64,000 nt of DNA from Gammaproteobacteria bacterium (lineage in GTDB: Bacteria > Pseudomonadota > Gammaproteobacteria > RBG-16-57-12): the NCBI GenBank assembly GCA_021647245.1, contig JAKIVC010000010.1:1-64000 (forward strand), read 5' to 3'. Each line of letters begins with the position of its first letter. Within the stretch, counting starts at the first letter, position 1. The position numbers and the translations under genes are program-made. Below, piece by piece: positions 17,999 to 28,635 of the stretch. The notes below the pieces were generated by a model. The model searched no databases, was not told the DNA's origin, and saw nothing but the letters and a program-made list of their open reading frames with translations.

Positions 17999-20713
17999 AT
18001 GATTTTCAACTCAATAAAATCTCAGCTGCTTGCCATTTCGATTATCCCCATTATCACGCTGTCGATCATCCTGGCGATCAGCTACTCCATAATGCAGGTT
18101 AATTACATCAGCAAGATAAACTACGACTACGGTGCCACGCTCACAAATAATATTGGCCCCGCCTGCGAGTTTGGCATTCTCACCGGCAATCAGGATTTTC
18201 TGGAGTCGATAGCAGAAAAAATCATCGAAACAAGCCATGCGGTCAATGTGACTATTCTCGACCAACAGCACCAGATATTAATCGATATCGAGAGCGATAA
18301 CTCCCATCAATTACCTGAAAATTGGCACATTATTGATGGCAATATAAACAGTAAATATTACGAAACTGAGCACTTCATCTCCTTTCTCTCTGCCATCTAC
18401 AGTCGTCCAATCGATGTCTACGATGACTTCGATAATATTCAAGAAGCCAGCCATGAACCTGAGGGTGCCATTGGCTACATCATGATCACCCTCTCCAAAG
18501 ATGCGACTAACAGTGAAAAACAACAGGCCTACATCGCCTCCATTGCCATTACACTCATTGCGATTATTATTTTTTCAATTATTGCTCACATCAGTAGTAA
18601 TCGCATCGCCAGGCCAATACACAAGCTATCTACACTCACCCGAAAAATCGAGCAAGGTGACCTCTCTACTCGCTCGCCTCTGGACGGCAGTGGTGAAATA
18701 CGTGACCTTCAATCAGGCATCAACTCAATGTCAGATGCTCTATTCAACTCCCATGAAAAGATGCAGCAGGAGATCACAAAAGCGACCTCTTCATTTAAAA
18801 AAGCCAATACTGAACTCAAAAATAAAAATATAAAGTTGGCGGTAGCGGAGCAATCTGCACTTGATGCAAGCAGAGCAAAGTCACAGTTTCTTGCCAATAT
18901 GAGCCATGAAATTCGCACCCCGCTTAATGGTATGATTGGTTTTGCCAAGTTGTTACAAAAGACCAAGTTAAGCCCTATTCAGAGCAACTACATCAGTATT
19001 GTACAACGCTCCAGCCATTCATTACTCAATATAATCAACGATATACTTGATTTTTCAAAAGCTGAAAGCGGCAATATCGATGTCGATAACAGCAGCGTAA
19101 ACCTGTACGACCTTATTGATAATGTCATTAACATTGTGACACCCGCAGCCCATGAGAAAGACCTTATTCTCAGCTACATCATCTATGATGATGTCACTCC
19201 CAACATCATCAGTGACGAGCAGAAAATACACCACATCCTGCTCAATCTGATGAGTAATGCCATTAAGTTCACCCATCAAGGGAGCATTGAAATCCGCGTA
19301 TCACGCGATGAAGAGAGGGAGGATGAACCGGAAAAACTACTGTTTTCAGTTACCGACAGCGGCATTGGTATTGACAAGAAAAACCAGCAACTTATTTTCG
19401 AAAAGTTTCAGCAAGCAGATACCACCACCACCCGCGATTATGGCGGCACTGGACTGGGGCTTTCCATCTCTAAACATTTCGCTGAACTACTGAATGGCGA
19501 CATTACCCTTGAGAGTAGCTTGGGAAAGGGTGCTACCTTCTACGTTACACTAGAGTACCAGCCCGATAAAAAGGCCACCCCACCCACAACAGAAAAACTT
19601 TTGAACGGCTTCAATGTATTACTCCACTCTGATAACAAGCTCACACTGTTTAAACTTAGCCATACACTGGAGTCACTAGGCGCAAAAGCCGAACATGAGA
19701 TCTCGGCGAGCACCTTCAACCAGAAAATAACCAGGCAACCGTATGATCTGATCATTATCGCATGCAGGCAACAGCAACTCTTGAGCGGTGAGACTGCACA
19801 ACAACTTCAGCTAATCCACACCCAGCAGCCAAAATGTAAAACCCTGGTATTGATTAACAGTTGTAATCCAAAACTATTAAATAGACTCCCCTGCCAGTTG
19901 AATAGCATCTCAATCAGCCAGCCATACACCCATAGAACACTTACTCAGGCGTTACAGCAATTAGTCAGTGGCCAGCCTCAACCTACTCCTAAAGCGGTAG
20001 AGATAGCGATAGAAGTGGTGAGTAACCTCACCTTGAGCCATGTGCTCATCGCGGAAGATAACCCGATTAACAGCACACTTTTGATCGCCCTCCTAAAACA
20101 GTTCAAGATTGGCGCAACACTGGCTGAAACAGGTAAACAGGCCGTAGAGCTTTGCAATAAAGCGCACTTTGATCTTATATTTATGGATCTACACATGCCA
20201 GAAATGGATGGTCTTGAAGCAACGGCACTTATTAAGCATAAAAGGCCTGATCTACCCATTATTGCTACCACGGCGGATGTTCTAGCCAATGCAAATAATG
20301 CACTCGTTAATCAGGGGTTTGATGCGGTTATTGAGAAGCCAATCGATGAACAAAAACTCATTACCTGTTTAAACGAATGGCTACCCAAAGGGCAGAACAA
20401 GACATATCAGGCACTCATACAGCACTTTAATGGCAAAAAGAAGATCGCGGATGAGATGTATCAAATGTTGATAAAAGAGCTTAGCTCGCAACAACCGTGT
20501 TTACAGTCACTCTGGGATAATCAGCAACACCAGGCACTACTACAGCTGGTTCACAAGCTCAATGGATCAGCCAGTTATTGCGGGCTAAAGTCACTGCAAG
20601 CAGCTGCACAAACCCTTGAAACCACTCTTAAACAGAGCCAACTCAACCGTGTGCCTGATGAGCTAGATCAGCTACTCACTGTCATCAGCGACATCCTCAA
20701 TGAAGCTGAATAA
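17999..20713 (+). CDS. BarA-like hybrid sensor histidine kinase with HPt domain
   Basis: This 904-residue membrane kinase has a TM helix near 9-30, a periplasmic domain (about 31-178) with the EFGILTGNQ motif typical of BarA-like and CHASE8-type sensors, and a second TM (about 179-197). It continues with HAMP (about 200-252), HisKA with H303 in MSHEIRTP, HATPase (N-box NLMSNAIKFTH; G-box GGTGLGLSI) to about 520, a degenerate receiver-like stretch (about 535-665), a true receiver (about 678-795, D730 in FMDLHMP), and C-terminal HPt with H852. It is a complete four-step phosphorelay protein. Its cognate DNA-binding regulator is not adjacent. The 1-bp gap from the binding-protein gene indicates one operon. 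Confidence 0.9.
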   Translation: MIFNSIKSQLLAISIIPIITLSIILAISYSIMQVNYISKINYDYGATLTNNIGPACEFGILTGNQDFLESIAEKIIETSHAVNVTILDQQHQILIDIESDNSHQLPENWHIIDGNINSKYYETEHFISFLSAIYSRPIDVYDDFDNIQEASHEPEGAIGYIMITLSKDATNSEKQQAYIASIAITLIAIIIFSIIAHISSNRIARPIHKLSTLTRKIEQGDLSTRSPLDGSGEIRDLQSGINSMSDALFNSHEKMQQEITKATSSFKKANTELKNKNIKLAVAEQSALDASRAKSQFLANMSHEIRTPLNGMIGFAKLLQKTKLSPIQSNYISIVQRSSHSLLNIINDILDFSKAESGNIDVDNSSVNLYDLIDNVINIVTPAAHEKDLILSYIIYDDVTPNIISDEQKIHHILLNLMSNAIKFTHQGSIEIRVSRDEEREDEPEKLLFSVTDSGIGIDKKNQQLIFEKFQQADTTTTRDYGGTGLGLSISKHFAELLNGDITLESSLGKGATFYVTLEYQPDKKATPPTTEKLLNGFNVLLHSDNKLTLFKLSHTLESLGAKAEHEISASTFNQKITRQPYDLIIIACRQQQLLSGETAQQLQLIHTQQPKCKTLVLINSCNPKLLNRLPCQLNSISISQPYTHRTLTQALQQLVSGQPQPTPKAVEIAIEVVSNLTLSHVLIAEDNPINSTLLIALLKQFKIGATLAETGKQAVELCNKAHFDLIFMDLHMPEMDGLEATALIKHKRPDLPIIATTADVLANANNALVNQGFDAVIEKPIDEQKLITCLNEWLPKGQNKTYQALIQHFNGKKKIADEMYQMLIKELSSQQPCLQSLWDNQQHQALLQLVHKLNGSASYCGLKSLQAAAQTLETTLKQSQLNRVPDELDQLLTVISDILNEAE

Positions 20714-20816
20714 ACCGGAATATGCACACAAGAGGGACGCACGAAAAAAGAGGGTGGATGTACTCGTACAAAGGTCTCAGATTTATTCAAAGGCTCCCTT
20801 AAAAAGTTTTAGGCAT

Positions 20817-20850
20817 AAAAAAAGCCCGCTTCTATCAAAGCAGGCTTTTT
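20817..20850 (-). terminator. Intrinsic terminator after tRNA-Pro
   Basis: On the minus strand, AAAAAGCCTGCTT, a short loop, then AAGCGGGCTTTTTTT form a stem with T-run. It lies 7 bp past the CCA end of the tRNA gene. Because the A-run is symmetric it could also end the kinase transcript on the plus strand. Confidence 0.85.
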
Positions 20851-20856
20851 GGAATG

Positions 20857-20933
20857 TGGTCGGGACGGCAGGATTTGAACCTGCGACCACCTGCCCCCCA
20901 GGCAGGTGCGCTACCAGGCTGCGCTACGCCCCG
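20857..20933 (-). tRNA. tRNA-Pro (anticodon GGG)
   Basis: This 77-nt cloverleaf lies on the minus strand. The acceptor starts CGGGGCG and ends CGTCCCG + ACCA, with CCA encoded. The D-arm contains GCGCAGCCTGGTAGCGC, the anticodon stem is CCTGC/GCAGG with loop CTGGGGG giving anticodon GGG, and the T-arm contains GGTTCAAATCC. All four stems pair. It reads proline CCC/CCU codons. Confidence 0.96.
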
Positions 20934-21003
20934 AGGTAGAACTGAATCATCATTAACTCGGCGCGGAGTTTAACCGATTTGTACTGTTAGATAAATAACT
21001 TTT

Positions 21004-21360
21004 TCAGCTTTTAAGGGTTTTCAGCAGATCTTCCAAGTCTTTCACCAAAGATGAGATGCCCTGGCTGTTCTGGCTGCTATTTGCGTGATTTTTTTCACCT
21101 TTCAACTGCTGGCGTGCGCCACCAATAGTGAAACCCTGCTCGTAGAGCAAGCCTCTGATTTGGCGAATAATCAATACATCATGGCGTTGGTAGTAACGTC
21201 GATTACCGCGACGCTTTACCGGCTCAAGCTGGTCAAACTCTTGCTCCCAATAGCGCAATACATGTGGCTTCACCCCACACAGCTCACTCACCTCACCAAT
21301 GGTAAAATAGCGTTTCCCGGGAATGACGGGGAGCTCACTGTTATTCGACGCTTCCAACAT
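21004..21360 (-). CDS. MerR-family transcriptional regulator
   Basis: This 118-residue protein has an N-terminal MerR winged helix ([22 protein letters not shown] near 20-41 and [14 protein letters not shown] near 54-67) and a short C-terminal helix. No metal-binding cysteines are visible. It overlaps the 3' end of ihfA by 20 bp and is the last gene of the thrS-ihfA operon, a position where many gammaproteobacteria carry this regulator of unknown target. Confidence 0.9.
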   Translation of the reverse strand: MLEASNNSELPVIPGKRYFTIGEVSELCGVKPHVLRYWEQEFDQLEPVKRRGNRRYYQRHDVLIIRQIRGLLYEQGFTIGGARQQLKGEKNHANSSQNSQGISSLVKDLEDLLKTLKS

Positions 21361-21640
21361 AGGTTTCCACTCTCGCCTTTAACTTTTGGCCCGCCTTAAA
21401 GGTGACCACGCGGCGTGCTGTAATAGGAATCTCTTCCCCGGTTTTAGGATTACGACCCGGTCGCTGGCTTTTATCACGCAGATCAAAATTACCAAAACCC
21501 GACAGTTTTACCTGCTCACCACGTTCAAGCGCCATTCGAATCTCTTCAAAAAAACACTCCACGATCTCTTTTGCTTCACGCTTGTTCAAGCCAAGCTCTT
21601 GAAACAGCGTTTCTGCTATATCGGCCTTAGTCAATGCCAT
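21341..21640 (-). CDS. ihfA: Integration host factor alpha subunit
   Basis: This is the DNA-bending HU/IHF-family subunit, 99 residues. It has [13 protein letters not shown] at the start, the [11 protein letters not shown] strand near 47-57 and the beta-arm [27 protein letters not shown] near 62-88. IHF is the usual DNA-bending partner of sigma-54 promoters, which matters for the small RNA promoters proposed at 2.1 and 2.7 kb. It lies 5 bp after pheT, the standard order. Confidence 0.96.
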   Translation of the reverse strand: MALTKADIAETLFQELGLNKREAKEIVECFFEEIRMALERGEQVKLSGFGNFDLRDKSQRPGRNPKTGEEIPITARRVVTFKAGQKLKARVETYVGSVE

Positions 21641-21645
21641 TGTTG

Positions 21646-24021
21646 TTATTCTCTCAGTTTAGCGTTTAGCTTTTCTGACAAGGTTTTAAGGATTTTGGTG
21701 ACTGCGGCTTCCACATCCTCATCAGTCAATGTCTTGGAATCATCCTGTAAATTCAGAGCGATAGCAAGGCTTTTCTTGTCAGAATCAATACCTTTGCCGG
21801 TATAGATATCAAACAACTTCAACTCTTTCAATATAACTGGGGCGGCAGATTCAATGCATTCTTGAACACTTTGCACAGAAACATCTGCATCCACGATCAA
21901 GGCGATATCACGGCGAATCGATGGGAATTTAGAGAGTTCATGAAACAGCGGCAGCCGCGCCTCAAGCAAGGGTTCCTGAGATATTTCGAACAGGTAAGCC
22001 TCGGCTGGCAAATCCAACTGCTTGGCAACTTGTGGGTTCACCTTACCCACCCAGCCAATCGACTCGCCACCCCGGCAAATCGATGCCGACTGCCCAGGGT
22101 GAAGTGTCGGATGCTTTTGAGGGGTAAAACACGCATCATCTATACCACCCGCCGATAGCAGTGCCTCCACATCCCCTTTCACATCAAAAAAGTCGACCTG
22201 ACGCGCTGGCTCCCCCCACTGCTCAGCCATTACTTCGCCATAAACCAGACCCGCGATGACAGGCTCCTGTTTTAACTGACCATCCACTTCAACAAAACGG
22301 CACCCTGTTTCAAAGAAGCGGATGCGTGTTTGCTGGCGATTCGCGTTATAAGAAAATGCCGGGAGCAGCCCGGCCCACAAAGTAGTCCGCATCACCGACA
22401 TATCATTTGAGATAGGGTTTACCAAGCGCATAGCCGCTAAATCGGGTGTTAATATCGCCTGAATTTCAGGATCGACAAAGCTGTAAGTGATCGCCTCTTG
22501 ATAACCCCGGTTCACCATAATTTGACGCAAGTGACTCACGGGTAACCTTAACTCTGTTTGCGGTTGCATTTCCAGGGTGGGTGATGGGCGCGATGTAGGC
22601 AGGTTGTCATAGCCAATAATACGCCCAACCTCTTCGATAAGGTCGACTTCGATATTAATATCAAAACGAAAGCTGGGTGCCTGTACCTGCCAACCGCCGT
22701 CAACCGCGACACACGGCATGCCCAATGTTGCCAGAATACGCTCGACCTCAGCAGGAGCGATATCCATACCCAGTACGCGCTTGATGCGCTCACCGCGCAA
22801 CATAATATTTGAAGCTGTCGGCAGAGAGCTATCGTCAGCGACTTCGTTCACCGGACCAAGGCGACCACCACAAATTTCAAGTAACAGTTGGCTGGCACGC
22901 TCCATCGCCAAAACTTGAAGTTGCGGATCGACACCCCGCTCAAAACGATGAGATGAGTCAGTATGCAGGCCATAGCTACGCGCTTTCCCGGCAATCGCAT
23001 TCGGCGAGAAAAATGCGCTTTCGAGCAGTACATTACGGGTTTGATCAGTCACCCCGGAGTCAGCTCCGCCCATAATACCCGCCAGTGCCACAGCCTTGTT
23101 GCAATCGGCAATCACCACAGAGCGGTCATCAAGCTCAATCTCCTTACCATCGAGCATCCGTAAGCACTCCCCCTGCCGGGCCATGCGCACACTAATGCCG
23201 CCCTCCAGTGTTGCCAGATCAAAAGCATGCATCGGCTGACCCAGCTCAATCATCACGTAATTTGTAATATCGACCAGAGGGTTGATTGAACGTATGTTAC
23301 TGCGGCGCAGTCGCTCGACCATCCACAGAGGTGTTTCAACACTCAAATCAACTCCGCTGACAACCCGACAAACATAGCGAGGGCACTCTGCCGGCACCTC
23401 AACAGTCACTGGAAAACATGCTTCGCTTGCCGCTGAAACCACCTCAATGACCGGCTCTGTCACCTGAATACCATTCAAAACGGCCACTTCACGAGCAATA
23501 CCCCGAAGACTAAAGCAGTCACCGCGATTGGGGGTTAGGTCGACATCAATACAGGGGTCATCCAGCTCAAAGAAATCACGAATACTCTGCCCAACGGTGG
23601 CCTCTTGCGGCAAAATCAACAAGCCATCGGCCAGGTCAGCCATACCAATCTCTACGGCTGAACAGAGCATCCCAAGCGACGCGACCCCACGCAGCTTCCC
23701 TTTCTTTATTTTCAACCCACCCGGCAATACCGCACCGATCAGAGCGGCAGGCACCTTTACCCCTTGAGCAACATTGCTGGCACCACAAACAATCTGAATA
23801 AGCGCCTCATGACCCACATCTACGGTGCAGACTTTAAGGCGGTCTGCATCCGGGTGTTTCTCCACAGAGATCACCTCGGCCACAACAACATTGTTAAAGT
23901 CAGGTGCTGCGGGTTCAATGGAGTCAACCTCCAGACCCGCCATTGTCACCTGGTGTGCTAGCGTTGCGGTATCAACCGCTGGGTTTACCCACTCGCGTAA
24001 CCACTTTTCACTGAATCGCAT
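21646..24021 (-). CDS. pheT: Phenylalanyl-tRNA synthetase beta subunit
   Basis: This 791-residue beta chain belongs to the tetrameric class II enzyme. The N-terminal [14 protein letters not shown], a tRNA-binding (OB) domain near 40-150, the B3/B4 editing domain near 210-370, B5 near 400-475 and the C-terminal ferredoxin-fold anticodon-binding domain (about 697-790) can be followed in order. It starts 21 bp after pheS and precedes ihfA by 5 bp. Confidence 0.97.
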   Translation of the reverse strand: MRFSEKWLREWVNPAVDTATLAHQVTMAGLEVDSIEPAAPDFNNVVVAEVISVEKHPDADRLKVCTVDVGHEALIQIVCGASNVAQGVKVPAALIGAVLPGGLKIKKGKLRGVASLGMLCSAVEIGMADLADGLLILPQEATVGQSIRDFFELDDPCIDVDLTPNRGDCFSLRGIAREVAVLNGIQVTEPVIEVVSAASEACFPVTVEVPAECPRYVCRVVSGVDLSVETPLWMVERLRRSNIRSINPLVDITNYVMIELGQPMHAFDLATLEGGISVRMARQGECLRMLDGKEIELDDRSVVIADCNKAVALAGIMGGADSGVTDQTRNVLLESAFFSPNAIAGKARSYGLHTDSSHRFERGVDPQLQVLAMERASQLLLEICGGRLGPVNEVADDSSLPTASNIMLRGERIKRVLGMDIAPAEVERILATLGMPCVAVDGGWQVQAPSFRFDINIEVDLIEEVGRIIGYDNLPTSRPSPTLEMQPQTELRLPVSHLRQIMVNRGYQEAITYSFVDPEIQAILTPDLAAMRLVNPISNDMSVMRTTLWAGLLPAFSYNANRQQTRIRFFETGCRFVEVDGQLKQEPVIAGLVYGEVMAEQWGEPARQVDFFDVKGDVEALLSAGGIDDACFTPQKHPTLHPGQSASICRGGESIGWVGKVNPQVAKQLDLPAEAYLFEISQEPLLEARLPLFHELSKFPSIRRDIALIVDADVSVQSVQECIESAAPVILKELKLFDIYTGKGIDSDKKSLAIALNLQDDSKTLTDEDVEAAVTKILKTLSEKLNAKLRE

Positions 24022-24042
24022 AATCTTTTACCCAGGCAGAAT

Positions 24043-25212
<1,170 letters not shown>

Positions 25213-25268
25213 TCTGTTTGCATTCATTGATGGCGTGTTCTTCGCCAACATACCATCAAAATAACAAG

Positions 25269-25628
25269 CTATGCGGAAAGACCAGCCTTAGCTTGCTCTG
25301 CAACGGCTGCGAAAGCATCTTTGTTGCGTACCGCAAGATCAGCCAGAATCTTACGATCAATCTCGATACCTGCTTTCTTCATTCCGTTGATCATACGGCT
25401 GTACGATAAACCACAGGTACGTGCCGCAGCGTTGATACGTGTAATCCATAGCGCGCGGAACTGACGTTTACGCTGGCGGCGATCACGGTAGGCATATTGG
25501 CCTGCCTTGGTTACTGCCTGCTTGGCAACACGATATACATTCTTGCGACGGCCATAATAACCTTTGGCCTGGGCAATTACTTTTTTGTGACGGGCGCGTG
25601 CCGTTACACCACGTTTTACTCTTGGCAT
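25269..25628 (-). CDS. rplT: 50S ribosomal protein L20
   Basis: This 119-residue basic protein begins [36 protein letters not shown], shown here only as its opening motif PRVKRGV and [11 protein letters not shown], both diagnostic of L20. It follows rpmI after 24 bp. In other gammaproteobacteria L20 represses translation of this operon by binding its mRNA. Confidence 0.98.
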   Translation of the reverse strand: MPRVKRGVTARARHKKVIAQAKGYYGRRKNVYRVAKQAVTKAGQYAYRDRRQRKRQFRALWITRINAAARTCGLSYSRMINGMKKAGIEIDRKILADLAVRNKDAFAAVAEQAKAGLSA

Positions 25629-25652
25629 TTGTTTCTACCTCCTAATCCTGAA

Positions 25653-25850
25653 TTAACTACCGACCAGCATACGACGTACTGAGCGCACATCACATGAAGC
25701 AACCGTTGCTGGGGAACGAAGATGACGCTTTCGTTTTGAGCTCTTTTTGGTCAGGATATGACGGCGAAACGATGAGCCACGCTTGATTCCACCGGAACCT
25801 GTGAGGCGAAAACGCTTGGCAGCACCACTATTTGACTTGAGTTTAGGCAT
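25653..25850 (-). CDS. rpmI: 50S ribosomal protein L35
   Basis: This is a 65-residue, very basic protein with the L35 pattern [22 protein letters not shown], then [15 protein letters not shown]. It lies between infC and rplT in the conserved order. Confidence 0.98.
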   Translation of the reverse strand: MPKLKSNSGAAKRFRLTGSGGIKRGSSFRRHILTKKSSKRKRHLRSPATVASCDVRSVRRMLVGS

Positions 25851-25895
25851 TTCTAAATCTCCGCATTTAAAAGTTTAATACAACGAGCCGAAGCT

Positions 25896-26420
25896 CTACT
25901 TTTTATTACTTTTGGGTGATAGCACCATGACCATCTGTCGCCCTTCCATCTTGGGACGCTGTTCCACATTCGCGAGTTCTTCAAGATCAGCTTCGACACG
26001 CTTCATAATATTCATGCCGAGTTGCTGATGTTGCATCTCACGACCGCGAAAACGCAGAGTGACCTTGGTTTTATCCCCATCGTTCAGGAAACGGGTCAGG
26101 TTGCGAAGTTTAACCTGATAGTCTCCATCTTCCGTCGTAGGACGAAACTTGACTTCCTTGACTTGAGTCTGCTTCTGTTTCTTCTTAGCAGCCTGCTTTT
26201 TCTTATTCGTTTCAAAAACGAACTTACCGTAATCCATTATACGGCACACGGGTGGATTGGAATTACCCGAAATCTCCACCAGATCCAGACTCACTTCTTC
26301 GGCACGACTTTTCGCTTCGTTTAACGGTACAACGCCGACCTGTTCACCTTCAGCATCAATTAAACGGACTTCACGCGCGGTAATATCTTCATTGATACGC
26401 GCCTTCTTTTCTGCAGCGAT
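25896..26420 (-). CDS. infC: Translation initiation factor IF-3, probable AUC start
   Basis: IF-3 controls start-codon fidelity on the 30S subunit. The ATG/GTG-initiated frame begins only at 26294 and would lack the N-terminal domain. Upstream in the same frame lies ATC (26420-26418), seven bases after GGAGGG, and it opens [19 protein letters not shown], a typical IF-3 N-terminus. This gives 174 residues, the normal length. A rare start codon (AUU in Escherichia coli) is a known self-regulatory feature of infC. The linker is Lys/Gln rich ([14 protein letters not shown]), and the C-terminal domain has [14 protein letters not shown]. Confidence 0.93.
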   Translation of the reverse strand: MAAEKKARINEDITAREVRLIDAEGEQVGVVPLNEAKSRAEEVSLDLVEISGNSNPPVCRIMDYGKFVFETNKKKQAAKKKQKQTQVKEVKFRPTTEDGDYQVKLRNLTRFLNDGDKTKVTLRFRGREMQHQQLGMNIMKRVEADLEELANVEQRPKMEGRQMVMVLSPKSNKK

Positions 26421-26441
26421 AGTTAAACCCTCCGAATCAGC

Positions 26442-28355
26442 TTAGTTTTGACCATGAGTGGTTACCTCATCAGCCAGTTTTTCAATCAGGGCATCCAGTT
26501 TCATGGTGCCCAAATTTTCGCCGCTGCGCGTACGCACGGCAACCACACCCTCTTCCACCTCTTTATCACCTATAACCAGCAAATAAGAGACCTTCTGTAG
26601 AGTATGCTCGCGGATTTTAAAGCCAATCTTCTCATTTCTCAAGTCCGATTTTGCTCTAAAGCCAGATTCTTTCAATATTTCGACCATTTTTTCGGCATAT
26701 TCGGCTTGGCGGTCTGTAATATTCATCACCATTACCTGCACTGGCGCTAACCAGAGTGGAAATGCACCGGCATACTGCTCGATCAAAATACCGATAAACC
26801 GCTCCAGAGAACCTAAAATTGCACGGTGCAACATCACTGGCGCTTTTTTACTGCCATCTTCCGCAATATAGGTAGCGCCCAGGCGACCTGGCATATTGAA
26901 ATCGACCTGAATAGTGCCACACTGCCATACTCGATCCAGGCAATCCTTCAATGAAAATTCAATTTTTGGCCCATAAAAAGCGCCCTCACCCGGCTGAAGG
27001 TCCCATTCGATTCCCTTATCATTCAAGGCACGTTCCAAAGCATGTTCAGCCTTATCCCAAACCGCATCATCACCAACCCGTTTTTCAGGCCGTGTTGAGA
27101 GCTTGATAATCACCTCGTTAAATCCAAAATCAGCATACACCTGGTACAAAAGATCAATAAAGCTCGACACTTCAGACTGAATTTGCTCTTCCGTACAGAA
27201 AATGTGCGCATCATCCTGAGTAAAGGCCCGCACACGCATTAAGCCATGCAGCGTACCCGATGGTTCATTTCGATGACAAGAACCAAACTCAGCCATTCGC
27301 AAAGGTAGGTCGCGATAACTTTTCAGACTATGATTATAGATCTGCACATGACATGGGCAGTTCATGGGCTTAACCGCGTAATCACGATTTTCAGAGTGGG
27401 TAGAGAAAATCATATCGCCAAACTTATCCCAATGGCCTGACTTCTCCCACAAACTACGATCAACCACCTGCGGGGTTTTCACCTCCTGGTAATCGTGCTC
27501 CTTCAGCGCATCGCGCACATACTGCTCTACCGTGCGATAGATACTCCAGCCGTTGTCGTGCCAGAAGATCATACCAGGCGCTTCTTCTTGAGCGTGAAAC
27601 AGCCCTAACTGCTTGCCGATCCGACGGTGGTCACGTTTTTCAGCCTCTTCAATACGGAAGAGGTACGCTTTAAGCGCTTTCTTATTTGACCATGCTGTTC
27701 CATAAATACGCTGTAACATCTCATTATTAGAGTCACCACGCCAATAGGCACCCGCCAACTTGGTTAGTTTAAAAGCTTTTAGCGCCGCGGTAGAGGGCAC
27801 ATGTGGGCCACGACAAAGATCAACAAAATCACCCTGCTTGTAGAGTGAAAGCACTTCGCCATGGGGGATCGACTCAATAATTTCAGCCTTGTAGTTTTCA
27901 CCTCTATCAGCGAAAAAACCGATAGCCTCTTCACGCACCATAGTGCTGCGCTCGATGGCGATATTTTGTTTGACCAGCTCCTTCATTTTGCTTTCTATTT
28001 TCCCCAGATCTTCCGGAGAAAAACGATACTCACCGGCAAAGTCATAATAGAAGCCATTTTCGATTGTCGGGCCGATGGTTACCTGCATTTCAGGATGAAG
28101 TATCTTCACAGCCTGAGCCAGCAAGTGAGCGGTAGAGTGTCGAATGACCTCCACCGCCTCTGCCGACTTATCGGTAATAATACTCAGTGCAACATCACTC
28201 TCAATCAAGTAAGAGGCATCAACCACCCTATCACCCACCTTGCCTGCCAAGGTGGCTTTCGCCAAACCAGGGCCGATGTCAGCGGCAACATCCATCACTG
28301 TTAATGCACTTTCAAATTGGCGCTGACTTCCATCCGGAAGGGTTATCGTAAGCAT
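26442..28355 (-). CDS. thrS: Threonyl-tRNA synthetase
   Basis: This class II synthetase has 637 residues. ATG 28355 is chosen because the product then begins [14 protein letters not shown], the normal TGS domain; AAGGT lies just upstream. The longer frame to 28433 is spurious. Domains are TGS (1-62), the editing domain with STAHLLAQA (about 72-80) and YFD-type residues to about 225, and the catalytic core with [10 protein letters not shown] and HRNEPSG near 330-365. The C-terminal anticodon-binding domain is about 535-637. It is the first gene of the translation operon. Confidence 0.97.
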   Translation of the reverse strand: MLTITLPDGSQRQFESALTVMDVAADIGPGLAKATLAGKVGDRVVDASYLIESDVALSIITDKSAEAVEVIRHSTAHLLAQAVKILHPEMQVTIGPTIENGFYYDFAGEYRFSPEDLGKIESKMKELVKQNIAIERSTMVREEAIGFFADRGENYKAEIIESIPHGEVLSLYKQGDFVDLCRGPHVPSTAALKAFKLTKLAGAYWRGDSNNEMLQRIYGTAWSNKKALKAYLFRIEEAEKRDHRRIGKQLGLFHAQEEAPGMIFWHDNGWSIYRTVEQYVRDALKEHDYQEVKTPQVVDRSLWEKSGHWDKFGDMIFSTHSENRDYAVKPMNCPCHVQIYNHSLKSYRDLPLRMAEFGSCHRNEPSGTLHGLMRVRAFTQDDAHIFCTEEQIQSEVSSFIDLLYQVYADFGFNEVIIKLSTRPEKRVGDDAVWDKAEHALERALNDKGIEWDLQPGEGAFYGPKIEFSLKDCLDRVWQCGTIQVDFNMPGRLGATYIAEDGSKKAPVMLHRAILGSLERFIGILIEQYAGAFPLWLAPVQVMVMNITDRQAEYAEKMVEILKESGFRAKSDLRNEKIGFKIREHTLQKVSYLLVIGDKEVEEGVVAVRTRSGENLGTMKLDALIEKLADEVTTHGQN

Positions 28356-28453
28356 TCTGTTACCTTGAATTTCGGCGGCACCCAACACATAGTCCCCGGA
28401 AATTACTCTCCAGAGCCCCCCGCGAGGCCACATATTTATTTAACTGACGTAAC

Positions 28454-28479
28454 AAAAAAAGCGCCTCCAAGCGCCTTTT
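28454..28479 (-). terminator. Attenuator-like hairpin in the thrS leader
   Basis: The minus strand reads AAAAGGCGC, loop TTGGAG, GCGC followed by seven T residues. It lies about 100 bp upstream of the thrS start and about 30 bases after the likely transcription start, so it would terminate a short leader RNA unless read through. Confidence 0.6.
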
Positions 28480-28514
28480 GCTACGAAAAACAACGAGTTT
28501 TTAATGATCACAAG

Positions 28515-28541
28515 AATATAGACGAAATGATTTAGTGTCAA
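28515..28541 (-). promoter_or_regulatory. Likely sigma-70 promoter of the thrS operon
   Basis: The minus strand has TTGACA (28541-28536) and TATATT (28520-28515) separated by 15 bases. The -35 box is perfect; spacing is slightly short. It lies upstream of the leader hairpin. Confidence 0.5.
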
Positions 28542-28635
28542 ATAATCCTACCCAGACAGCTTAGCAACTCGCTTTTGTTTTATTGTAAAATCAATCACTT
28601 AATACCTATTCACTCCCCCATATAAAGGAAGGGAG

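Noticed and set aside
20700-20939. 79-codon plus-strand frame across the tRNA-Pro gene
   Set aside because: It runs through the terminator and the complete tRNA on the other strand.
28356-28433. N-terminal extension of thrS
   Set aside because: The TGS domain starts at ATG 28355 after AAGGT; the 26 added residues are unlike the family.
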